A DNA stretch of 64,000 nucleotides. Source: Hevea brasiliensis. Its lineage: Eukaryota; Streptophyta; Magnoliopsida; Malpighiales; Euphorbiaceae. The position numbers were made by a program, and so were the translations under genes. Positions 48,017-59,330 of the stretch are shown one piece after another (the stretch's first letter is position 1; every line of letters begins with the position of its first letter). The stretch spans positions 69,338,324 through 69,402,323 of the forward strand of contig NC_079505.1 of assembly GCF_030052815.1 (NCBI RefSeq), written 5' to 3'. Below the pieces are notes generated by a model. The model had not been told where the DNA came from and made no database searches. It saw nothing but the letters and a program-made list of their open reading frames with translations.

Positions 48017-48622
48017 ATGCGTTTGTGTATCTGTTTTTGTGTTCACTTATGTTTACACCTTCTGTTTGTATTCGTCTATGTCTATATTTGTATTTATATA
48101 TGTTGTCAACATTTGTATATGTCTATGTCTGTATTTAAATTTGTGTCTATAACTATCTATTTCTGTATCTCTATGTCTATCTATTTCTGTGTCTCCATTC
48201 GTATGAATCTGTTTGTCTATATTTGTATATACTTCTATCTATTTATGTCCCTGTTTATATTTGTATGTGTCTATCTGTCAATCTACTCTATATATGTCTA
48301 TGTCTATCTATATCTATGTTTGTATGTGTCTGTTTATCTATCTACGTTAATATATATCTGTGTCTATCTGTCTATGTTTGTATATGTCCGTGTTTATATT
48401 TTTATCTATTTTTGTCTAAATCTATGTCTACGTCTATCTATGTATTTGTGTAAGTCTTTATCTTTGTGTCTATGTGTTCATGTCTGTAAGCGTGTTTATG
48501 AATATCTATTTATGTTTGTGCTTGTATCTATATATGTCGTGTTTGTGTCTATGTTAATGTCTGTTTGTGTTAGTGTCAATATATGTATCAATAATTTATT
48601 TGTACGTGCATCTGTCATATAA
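48017..48622. repeat. Degenerate TCTATG/TGTCTA hexamer satellite, about 600 bp
   Basis: The whole stretch is built from six-base units such as tgtcta, tgtctg, tatttg and tatatg in ragged order. The + strand is T-rich and A-poor. Because the unit is a multiple of three, one frame stays open for 201 codons and reads as a monotonous Cys/Tyr/Val/Ile peptide; this is a by-product of the repeat. Confidence 0.88.
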
Positions 48623-49848
48623 CCAAAATGAAAAAATGTAAATGAAAAGATAAAATAAAATGGAAGGATACATAATAAAGATTGAGGAATGATATATTAT
48701 AAGAATAGAATAATTTTATTACTTAAAATATATATGATTTTAAGTTTGAAATTTGCAAATTCTAAAGGGACAAGTTTTACAAAGGAAACCATTGAGAAAA
48801 CATGAGAATGACACATTAACAAATGGCATAAAAGACAAAATGACAATTCCTGTACAAAAACGAAATCGTGATTTAGTGAACTGGTTGAGAGTTTCGTGAG
48901 GGATTAAAAGAGGAAGGATGGTGCGTTCCATTAGGAAAAGAAGAAACCCGCTTGAATTGAGCATATGAAAATGGTGATGTAAAGGAAAGTAAAGAAGAAA
49001 TCCCTCATCTCTGGTCAGGTCTTGATCTCCGCTTTCCCTTTAGGCTTGTTATGTTTGGGGCTGGGCTCTAATTCCTTTGTTTCTGTTTCTACAGAAAAGG
49101 CAGCGAGATCGGGATCAACTACCATGATGTTTTTTGGTGCTTCATGTTTAACCATCTTACGAATTATTCAAGAGATTTCATGTACCAAGTCAGCATATCG
49201 ATTTGATTCCATTGAGAGTTGATACTTCTTTGCTTAACAGCAATATCACCAATTCTAGATTGGATCCAGCATTATTAAGATTTCACAAACATGAATTGTT
49301 GATTGCAACTTTATCAATCTTTGAGCACCACCTGTCCCTGGTAGCAGAGACAGTATATAAACATGCCAGAGCAATCTTAAACACGAGTTTCCCGACCAAT
49401 GACCATCTCTCCAACAGCCTTCAGTATGTGTGTACATATCTTCATGCAAATAAGGAAAAATGGCATTTCCCCACATGTATACAGTACTCAACATGAAATT
49501 ACTAAGTGGGACGCAAGGAGAAAGTGGATTACCATTAATATGGAATAATACAATTGGAACAGAAACATGAGGTTTGCCTTTCACAGTCGCAGGTGATATG
49601 GCTGTGCAACCCGAAGTGTTGATTGATGCAGGTCGCACTTCATAAAGCACATGAGACCCACATCAATTAATGGTCCAGATTGCAGAGTCATATTACCTGC
49701 AACCATGCTTAGCATTTTCCTAGAAACATTTTCTTGGTCTTCTTCCTTTTTTTTTTTTTTGGCTATTTACAGAAGCCTCTTACCAGTCAAACTTACAACG
49801 ATGAGGAATACAGAATGAAAGCTGAAATACTTTTTGCAATTCAGTTCT
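48623..49848. other. Intergenic region downstream of the Gag1-like gene
   Basis: The right-hand 100-150 bases are probably 3' UTR of the minus-strand gene that ends at 49849. The stretch 48740-49650 is more complex than the AT-rich DNA around it and yields minus-strand frames of 74 and 131 codons (48740-48964, 49255-49650). Neither is recognisable, so a decayed transposon or a lost gene is possible. Confidence 0.45.
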
Positions 49849-52800
49849 TCAATCGTACAATCCCTCCTGCTCCCATACGTCCACCAGAAAATCAATAAGT
49901 TCCTGCCAGTTAAAATCCAATTAACAAATGTTGAAACATGCTGCTCTACTGAAATAGGAAGTAAACCAGATAGCCAGACTTACAGAGAGAGGAATGGGCT
50001 GGGGGAAAGGATTTCTGGTTCCAAGTAAGCCTTCATAAGTTGCATTCCAGCTGCAAATGCAGAACCAATATGAGAAATTACATAAAAGAAGATGAATATA
50101 AACCAGGGCTCTTCCCTAAATCCTACTAAGATGATTTCTCCTCATTCCTTCAACAGCAAAAGCATTTAAATTTGATTGTTGGAATTGGCAATACATCACT
50201 TATCATTTTCCCGAAGTATTTGATCAACATGATAGGAAGATTTCACGGAAGGCCAAAAAGAGCAGGTTCTTGAAGAAAGTTAGTTGATCAGCCTGACTTA
50301 AAGGAAATTCTTATTCTAAATCGCTTAATAGTTCAGTATTTCAGGTGAGAGTATGACTCTAGATTAGTCTAAATGAACAAACCAGATGAACTTAAAATAC
50401 CTTAATCTGCGTTCCCATCTCTGTTGGGTTTGATTTGTGGAAGTGTTACTTCCAATCCACTGAAGCCTGCTCTGTTGCCAAAGAAGAAGACCTGCAAGTA
50501 ACATGATGTCAATGCCATGTCATATCAACTACAGCCGTTACTAAAGCTATAACTGCATTGAACCACATTGTCAAGAATAAGTGGACAACCACCCATAAAT
50601 TTGTTTAAATTATTAACATGATTCATGTAAAGACAACCATAAATGTGCCCAATAGCAGCATTGTGATAAGTAGGGATGTGCAGTTTTGGTTCCGGGTCTG
50701 CTTATGAACCGAAATTTCGGTTCAGCTTTCTGTTGTTTCGATTCCAGTTCGGTACGATTCTCGATTCTTGAGATAATTTTATACAATTATTTTCACGAAA
50801 AGTCATATTTGAATTAGTATTTAAAGACTAAAGTATGTTATTGATACATAATATATCATAAATATATCTTTTAGCTATTTCTAAATTATATAATCTTTAA
50901 CTATCAACTACATGTATAATTTAGAATTACGCGTATTATATAATAGAGTAGTACAAATATAGTACAAATATATTATATAATATACCTTTTAGCTATTTAT
51001 TCATTTTGTAACATTTCATTATAAGATGCAAATATAATTATGAATTAAGCATATATATAGTATAATAGTACAATTATAATTAAGAATTATAAAGAAATTT
51101 AATATATTTATAACTAAAATTATTAAGAAAAAGCAGAAAAATGAAACATAATATTAAATTGTATTTGGTCCATAATTATACATACATACATATATAAATA
51201 TATATAATTATATTGAAAGTGCATAATACATCTGAAAAATTATAGAAAAATACATGTATAACTTCGGTTCTCGGATTGGTTCTTAGTGAAAAACTATAAC
51301 CGAGCCAAAGTATCAAAATAAGTTCATTTCGGTACGGTATGATTCTTGTTGGTTCGGTTCGAAACTCCCGAGAACCGTGCACAGCCCTAGTGATAAGAAA
51401 TATTTACTTCATAGCTAATCAGAAAATAAAGAGTGAACTAAGTAGAAAACTTACCATGATTTACAAAGTCAGAATTGCTGCTTGTGCCACTGGTGCTACT
51501 ATTGAGATTCACATTTGATACACTGATTGATGAGACACTTCTCTGAGATTGCACAGCACTGTTCTCCAAATCACATGTGCTGGTGCTCCAAAAATCATCT
51601 GATATGCTAGGTTTCTTCACTGCCCGTCCTTGTATCCTCAATCCTTTTGATGGTTCATCCACAGCAATAATTGGAGTGGATTTAGCACAGCAACCAAAAC
51701 AACCACTGCTCTGTTGCAAACCAGGTTAAATATATACAAATACAATAAACGATAGCAATGAAAATGATAAAGTTGAGGCCAGATGTAGAAAAAGAGCTAA
51801 GATTGGCAATGGTCATAACATGTTTGTTCAACTCAAGCTAGAGATCATGCAATATGTTTGTTCAACTCAAGCTAGAGATCATGCAATCACCATCATCACT
51901 TTCCTGAGAAGCAGAAAGTTGATTGGTTTCTTGTGAAAAAACTGGAGCATCAGTAGCATAGAAACATTCTTATTTACACATTTAATTTCCATTTTTTGGC
52001 AAGGAGCTAATGGAAGAAGCTGTAAGTAATAGAGTAGAAATGATACCACAAAATAATTTAAGTCGCTAATGCACATAGTCACAAGAAAGCATACTAGGTT
52101 TGCTGGGTTGAGTTTGTTCAAAGCTTGAAAGGCTTAGCTCTAAAGCATACAACAAAGATAAAAGAATGATATACAAAAATGGAAGTCTTTAACGTTTGTT
52201 CTTAATCATAGTTCTCATGTGTTAAAATAGCTTGTTATGTCCAAAGTGAGGAGGGAAAGAACCCTGCACATCCAATATGGGAGGAATTAAGGGGGAAGAA
52301 GGATAAACTCCCACTTTGTCATAGGAAGCAGTTAATACAATATAGCTTCAACCATTTCCCTTCTCATTAGAAGAAGTACATATAAAACTTCTTGGGTGTT
52401 TTAATTGCTGGTAAAGAAACTTAATTTCCTTTTGGTAATGAAGTTTTGCCCTTTAAAATTACTGAAATGATTCAAGTGATTTTAGTTTGTTTAATAGCTA
52501 AGAAAGCAATTAGTTAACCTCCTGACAAAAGTTCTTAAGCTCTCAACCTAGTCTTATATATATTTCGAAAGAAAATCAATTCAATGGAACATGGAGCAAA
52601 GTGAAGTTGGAATTCTGCCGGATCTTCATTAAAAACTGAAACTTCTATGAGTAGTAAATCCAAGATTAAATCTTTACCCACCATTAATCTCAACTAGGCT
52701 TCAAAAGTAGAAATCACCAATAGAATCCAATTACCCACAACTAAAACTAACAACAAGAAGACGGTCATTCCACAATCCTAAAATTAGGGGGAGAAAAACC

Positions 52801-52955
52801 CTGAAAATCCAGCAAAGCTACTAGTAATTTGAGAAAGCAGTTTTTAATACTTGGAAAAAGAAATCACTAATTGAGCATGAAAATATCGAGAATTACCCCA
52901 TGCAAGCGAGAAGGTGACGGATCCAAGCAGTAATAGAGGTGTTGAAGATCACCAT
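49849..52955 (-). CDS. Gag1-like clamp (DUF4050-type) domain protein, 173 aa, five exons
   Basis: Exons on the minus strand are 52897-52955, 51455-51705, 50401-50491, 49984-50050 and 49849-49902, all with GT-AG borders. Lengths 59+251+91+67+54 give 522 nt, an exact 174 codons with stop, and the frame stays open across every joint. The N-terminus (WIRHLLACMGGCFGCC) is hydrophobic and Cys-rich, a possible lipidation and membrane site (inference). Next is AVDEPSKGLRIQGR and a Ser-rich middle (SISDDFWSTSTC, SVSSISVSN). The conserved part is NHGLLLWQQSRLQWIGS, SWNATYEGLLGTR and the C-terminal LIDFLVDVWEQEGLYD. I recognise this as the small plant protein family with a Gag1-like clamp domain, formerly DUF4050; its molecular role in plants is not established. 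The exon 2 acceptor is GAGCAG|TGG, since the AG six bases earlier would break the frame. Intron 2 carries a MITE. Confidence 0.85.
50663..50670. repeat. 8-bp target-site duplication, left (gtgataag)
   Basis: It is repeated exactly at 51390-51397, on either side of the MITE. Eight base pairs is diagnostic of hAT-type insertion. Confidence 0.9.
50671..51389. mobile_element. hAT-like MITE, 719 bp, in intron 2 of the Gag1-like gene
   Basis: Terminal inverted repeats TAGGGATGTGCA and (reverse complement of the end) TAGGGCTGTGCA differ at one of 12 bases. Imperfect pairing extends inward through ggttc/gaacc-rich ends that also contain cggttcggt-like words. An exact 8-bp duplication gtgataag flanks it. 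There is no transposase frame. The interior is AT-rich and collinear with the older copy at 22291-23017. Insertion in an intron leaves the coding frame intact. Confidence 0.9.
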
Positions 52956-53217
52956 CTAAACGGGCCAAAAAAGCATCGATTCGCTCCGGTCAACGGAATC
53001 GGAAATGGAAAAGAAAATCCGAGTTGTTCAGATTTCAGTTTGGGTCAAAAAATCGACATCTTGTGATGTAGGAGTTAGAGAAATTGGTTGGTTGGAACTT
53101 AGGTGGTTAGCGAAGAGTGAAGTGATTAGCGCAGAGAAGTGATGAACTGATAATTAAGGTGGGTTTGGTTTGGTTTAGTTCGTGGATGATGATCTCACGC
53201 GCTTTGCCTTTTTGCCG

Positions 53218-53256
<39 letters not shown>
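53218..53256. repeat. (ATA)n microsatellite upstream of the Gag1-like gene
   Basis: Thirteen ATA units about 260 bases upstream of the ATG at 52955, in the promoter or leader of that gene. Confidence 0.92.
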
Positions 53257-55760
53257 GAATGAAAAATTAAAAACTGAGACAGAGGCAGTGGGACTGCAAA
53301 GCGTCAAATTGATAATGGTTGACGATGATATTGTCGTTGACTTGACCCCTTCCATCTTCCACTTGATCTACCGTGCATAATTAAAATTAGGGATTAGAAT
53401 TGATACCCAATTTTATTTAATTAATTTAAAAATATATTATTTATTATTATTTTTTATTAATTTATATAATTATTTGATAACTAATATTATTTGATGAAAG
53501 ATGTTGATTAATTTATATGTCATGTAATAAATTATATTAATAAATTATATTAATTGATTGATATATAAATGAGAATACATAAATAATAATTATTTAAAAT
53601 TTATTTTAATTTATTTATTTTTTTAATTTTTAAAATTCATATTAATGAAGGACATTAAATATTATTTTTGCTTTTTTATCTACTTCTAAGATTAAAAATA
53701 GAAATAACCACCTTTCAATATTTAGCCTACTAATTATTATCCGGCCATTAAATGCAAAATAAAAAAAAATAATAAGAGTACACATCTACATATTCCATTT
53801 AACAAATTAAAATTTTTAGTTATTAAACTCAATCAAATCGAATTAAAAAAAAATTAAATTGAATTGAATAAATTAAATTTTTTTAATAGATATCAAATAG
53901 AATTAAGGAAATTTCATTTATTCAGTTAAATTTATAAATATACTTCATCTTAATTTTCTTTTTATTTATTTTAGACTCATTTCATATTCAATTTTAATTA
54001 TATTTTTAATTTTTAATTTTAATTTGAGATTTAAAATAATTAATTAAAAATAAATTATTCAATTCAATTTCTCTTAAAAAATAATACTGTATCAAATACA
54101 TCAATTTTTTTTTTAAATCAAAGAACAAACCAAACTAAATTACTGTGAAAATTGTATTAAAATTCTAAATTAAATCAATTCATCAGTCTATCATCTCCAC
54201 ATCTAAATTATTTTAATAGACCTTGACCAGTGACCATTCGAATTTCCAGTTTCCCATTGCTTTCATTTCACAGAATTCCCTTATCCGTCTCCGTTGACGT
54301 TGACGTTGACGTTGACGTACGAAAATTAAACAGAGCTTTGCAAATCTTAATAATAATTAAATTAAATATTTATGCTAAGATATTTATAGAATTAATTAAA
54401 AATATATTTATAAATGCGTGAATTATTTCCATATGAAATCGATCTCTCATTAACAAACACCTTTTTCATATTATATGAGTTCATCAATATGAGTTTTTTT
54501 GCAGCACAACAGAACTAAATTTAGAAGAAAATTCAATGATAAAACAATGAATTCTGCAACAATATGAAACAAGATTCAAAGCAGCCCAAAAGCAACATCA
54601 TCAGTTTAACATCATCCTCCTCAGTTAGGTCCATTGTAAAGGAGAGATGCAAGGTTTTCACTCCATCTCCATCCATAAATTATCAATGGTTCATGCTTTT
54701 TGAGCATGATAGAAGCCAGACCTATCCCCACACTGTGACTGCGTGCAATCTCCTGCTTGGCAATAGTCTCTGCAGACCTGGGAATGATTGATATAACTAT
54801 TCTTCATTGGCAATTCTTCAATCGAAAGAAGCTGATCATATTAACATCAAAATAAATTGTTTCATTAGTGATAGCCATGTAACATTCTAACATCATCTCC
54901 ATTAATCTTCTGATAATTAGAGATTGTGAAGCACCACAAAATACTAACACTTGACTAGTCAGTCTGTTATTCCAATACAATCTCTTTCATTTGTACGTAG
55001 TTTAGCTTTGTCTCTTTCTACTATATATGGGTTTTTGTTAGTATCTGTTGATGTTTGTCCCTCATTTACTAAGTGAGGCTAATCTATTTTACAGTGGTCA
55101 TCCAACACAGCGATGGCTCAACTCTGTTCTTATACTATATTCCTCCCCTTATTTGTGCTATTATTTTCAAATTTCACCCTCGTAATTTCATCCTTTGTCT
55201 TGGATCATCGTGGGATTTGTTATGTGGGTTGAGTTTTAATTTGTTTGTTGGACCTCTCATTTGGGAGATAAGAGTGTTATTAGGTGGCCTTGAATTGGCC
55301 TTACAAGCCCACTTTGATTGTGAATCTCCAAGAATAGGTACAAGTTTAGTAGACCTGGCTACTGGTTCGATTGGGGTCAAAACTGGTGATTATGAGCTAA
55401 GGGGGAAGTCAGAAGCCGGTAGGGATGATTTCAACTAGTTTTGTGCCTTGGGCAATTTCAACCGATAACATTCAGAAGAAAATTTGGCTGCTTATGAATT
55501 TTTTTTAAAAATATATTTGATTAAATAAAATTAAAAATAATTAATTATTTTATAACTTTTATAATTAAATATAATAATTTTATTAAAAAAATTAATAACT
55601 AAAAATTAAAATTTAAACTAATAAATTAAAGTATTTTTCAAATTTTAATTAAAATTAAATAAATGTTACAAATTAAAATATAATAATTAATAATTTAAAT
55701 CATTATTCAAAATTGACACTCAAATACAATTGAAATAAATAATTTGAATTATTCAACATA
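53257..55760. other. Intergenic region
   Basis: AT-rich to about 54230, then mixed composition. Frames at 54564-54791 and 55073-55438 are not recognisable and lack gene-like support. A tandem GTTGAC array sits at 54293-54318. Confidence 0.5.
54293..54318. repeat. Tandem (GTTGAC)4 array
   Basis: Four perfect GTTGAC units plus gt. Each junction contains TTGACG/TGACG, the core bound by TGA-type bZIP factors, and TTGAC, the W-box core. It is not next to an identified gene start. Confidence 0.85.
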
Positions 55761-56545
55761 AAAAAAGGTTTTCTAGCTCGTTCCTGTGTAGGAGAAAATT
55801 TACTTCATGGTATTTTTACTAGTGAAGTCTAGAAAAGACAAAATCATCATCTTCAGTCTTCACTACTTGTAAGTTGTGCACCTCATCGCCACTCTACACA
55901 ATTCGAAAGAGTTTTTACAGAACCACCTTGCAGCCCAAATAAAAAAAAAAATCTAGAATCAACAAATGGCCCAGCAAGCTTAGCCAATTGAAACTAAAGA
56001 AAGAAAGGCTTTAAGGCCCAGAAATAATCATCGGTAAGTGCTTCGATCCGTGAGACCCAAAATCAGCAGCAACAAAAAGCACGAGGTTGCAACGCCGCAC
56101 AGCAAAAGCTAACCATCGCCCAAGGATCTCAACGGAGTCCATGTAGTTCTTGCCTTCTTGGTTTCTGCAGCTCTACAAGGAGGCAGACGGCTTTTGACAA
56201 GATTTAGAGTCAAGGAGGAGAACTGGACGCTATTGAGGTGTCGGTAATGTAATCCCCACAAAATCTTCCCCCAGTGAAGTTTGTAAAGCCGAAAACCAGC
56301 TCCCCCTTCTCATCAAAGGCACAACCCAAATCCACCATCTACAACACAGCCAAGCTAAAATAGCATATCCAAAGAGTCCCTCTTCATTTGGCACAGATCT
56401 ACGAAAAAAAAAAACTATTTACCCCACCAGAAAATGGGAAGGGTAAACCCACAATACCGAGCGGAAGGGAGCTCCCCCGCCTCACACAAGCAAGGAAGAG
56501 CTGGCTAAACCAGAAAGAAGAAGAAGAAGAAAATGATTTTTTTTT
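55761..56545. other. GC-richer non-coding island of unknown origin
   Basis: About 0.8 kb of complex, GC-moderate sequence stands out from AT-rich flanks. No frame over 60 codons is convincing. It ends in an AAG-repeat (gaagaagaagaagaaaa) and a T-run. A decayed non-LTR element or gene remnant is possible, but I could not match it to a family. Confidence 0.4.
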
Positions 56546-59299
56546 TTAATCTTTCATCCTATTTTAAATTTTAATATAGTCTTTGCAGCCTAAACTAGAA
56601 AAGCAATAAAGCTGAAATTATTCCAATGCCACAATGTTGACAGAAATATTTATGGCGAATAAGAAACAAAAGCTTGCAACTTCTGCAATCTAATTAAGCA
56701 TGATTTATCCTCAATTATACAAAGATTCACGTTATAGGGACGTCCCAGCATTTAACCTAACCCACATCAAGCAAACGTCATTACGCATCTAATAATTACT
56801 TTTAATTAAAAAGATTAACGTCACTAATTAATCCTTATCTTCATAGTATCATCTTTTAATTTAAAAAAAAAATGAAATATTATATATCCCATCTCTCTCT
56901 CCCATTAGTTTGATTAAAAAAGTCTTAATGAAGTTATTAGTAGTGTTTTATGATGATTAACTCACTAAATAAGGTATCAAAAAACATGCACAAGTGTCAA
57001 TGAACCACTTAACTTAAAAATTTAAATTTATAAATAGAAAACTCTAAGAATAGTTTTATATTTCTCTATTAAACTCTCTCACGCAAAAACTCACCAGATT
57101 TAACGCATAAACTTGAAACTCTTACGTATAAGTTTAAACCGTTAGCGAAGGTACGGCTCTAACCGTTTATAAGATAGCAATCCATGATATCTAGATATGA
57201 TACTGGCTCAATAAATTATTCTCATTCAATGTCAATAATCTCTCCGGTACCTATCAGAGATTTGAACCCATGATCTTATCTTTAATATAAGTTGTATTAT
57301 TGAACGCTTACTACTATTTTAAAAGCTTAAATTTTTAGGTTGAGTGATTCTTTAACAATAATTACATAATTAATCAGACATAAGTGACAAGTGAACTAAT
57401 GAAAATTTTACATCTTAATGCTTGTTTTAGCAAAAGGAAAAACATTCTTTAATCAATAATACAAACATAAAGCTAAGCAAGAATGAGGTAAGCTTAGGGT
57501 GACATTATTGGCCAACTTTTGTATAATTATATAATAATATATAGGTAAGCTATAATAGTTAGGGAAAAGCATTGGTTCTTTTATTGACAAATAAAGGGGA
57601 GAAAGAGAAAGATTATGGTCCACTAAATAGAAAAAATTACAATATGTTTCTAAAAGCCACCTTCCCTTTCTTGTTCTTTTGATTAGGTGAAAAATTAAAT
57701 TAATACACAGTAGTGGATCTAGCAAAACTGCAGGCATTTAAATTGTAAACCAGGAGATATGCATATGTCATGTAAAAAACACTTTTATTTATTTATTTAT
57801 TTATTTTTACTTTTCTTTGTTCAAACATTGTTAATGGACTTGTCATGCTCCACTTCCCACCCACAATTTGGGGATTTATTTATTAATTTAATATGTATTT
57901 TTTATAACTCAATTAAAAATATTTTTATATTTTCTAAAATTAAACTTTTTAATCTTTTATTTAATTTTTATATTTATTAAATAGTATTAATAGTTAAAAT
58001 TATAGAGACTAAAAAAATATAAATATTCAATGTTAAAATAAATTGACGAATATTTTTTTTCTAAAGGATTAAAGAGTTTATTTTTCTTTTTTATTTATTT
58101 ATGAGACTTAATTATTATATTTTTAATTTAATTTTAATTAAAATTTAAAATCTGATAATTATAAATGATTTCAATATTATAAAATTAAAATTTATTATTT
58201 TTTACTTAAATTAAATTTCACATACATAAATTTTTCTAATTTTTTTTTTTTATCATGTAATCATACCATTACCATGGGTTGGTGGAAGGTGTTTTTCATG
58301 TATAGTGTAGGAATATTCTCCTAAACAGTACTCAATTGTGTCATTCGGCTTAAAGCCCAATTATACCTCGCATTATTGGAGAAATTCAATTTAATAAATT
58401 TTTAATTTTTATTTAATTTAATTTAAAAATTTTAATTTAAATTTAATTTAGTTAAAAAATTAATAAATTGAATTTTTTATTTTTATGTTTAGATCAAAAA
58501 ATTTAATTTCAAAATTAAGAAATTTAACTCATAAATATTAAATTTTAACTAAATTAAATTTAAATTAAAAATTTTAAATTAAATTAAATAAAAAATAAAA
58601 AATAATCTAAATCAAACTTCCCAGCTGAATTTAAAATTTTGTAATTTCACTTTAGAGGAGCTTAAATTGGTCGGCCTACTTTGACAGTGCAGTGAAAATC
58701 AAAGAAATTTGAGGAGAAGCTCTACAAAAAGTTGGATGCGATAGCTGCCACAAGCATCTATCCCATCGTATCATTTCATATAATCTCACTTTTACAACCA
58801 ATCGCTCTATTCTTTCATCATTTTAATTTTGATTGTTTTTGACGACCCATTTATTTATTTTTTTTTGGTTGAGACATTAATAATGTCTATATATGACAAC
58901 TTGCTTCTTTTTTTAAGCTCAATTAGGAGAGAAATTATTTGAAAAAATGTTTAATTTAATTTATTTTTAATTTTTATCTAAATTAACTTAAAAGTTTCAA
59001 TAAATATTAGTTAGACTTTGTGGGGAGGTTTAGGCAACTATGAGGGAGGAATGGTTGGTCACTACAATAGCCAATGGCCAAAACATTTCACATGCATTGT
59101 CCAATAACAGTCCAAGCATGTAGGAGAGAAGGGAAGATAAGATGATAGTATCATCCATTTTGAGCCCTTAATGTGTTGGCATTTTCTCTTATTCACGACT
59201 TAAGGGATTTTGGTCAAAATGTATAAAAAAAAAAAAAAAAAAATCTGGAATATTTCAACATTGCTGAGTTAGCCCAATTGAGAATAGGGACATCAAAAA

Positions 59300-59330
<31 letters not shown>

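Noticed and set aside
48017..48622. 201-aa membrane-like protein
   Set aside because: The hydrophobic Cys/Tyr/Val/Ile peptide is the translation of a degenerate hexamer repeat.
49255..49650. 131-codon minus-strand frame
   Set aside because: No family recognised and no clear splice context; kept only as a note in the intergenic entry.
55073..55438. 121-codon plus-strand frame
   Set aside because: No recognisable domain, no promoter or splice context, and an antisense frame of similar quality.
57060..57310. Possible SINE or tRNA-like segment (ttgaacccatgatctta)
   Set aside because: No matching A box at the right distance and no poly-A end or duplication seen.
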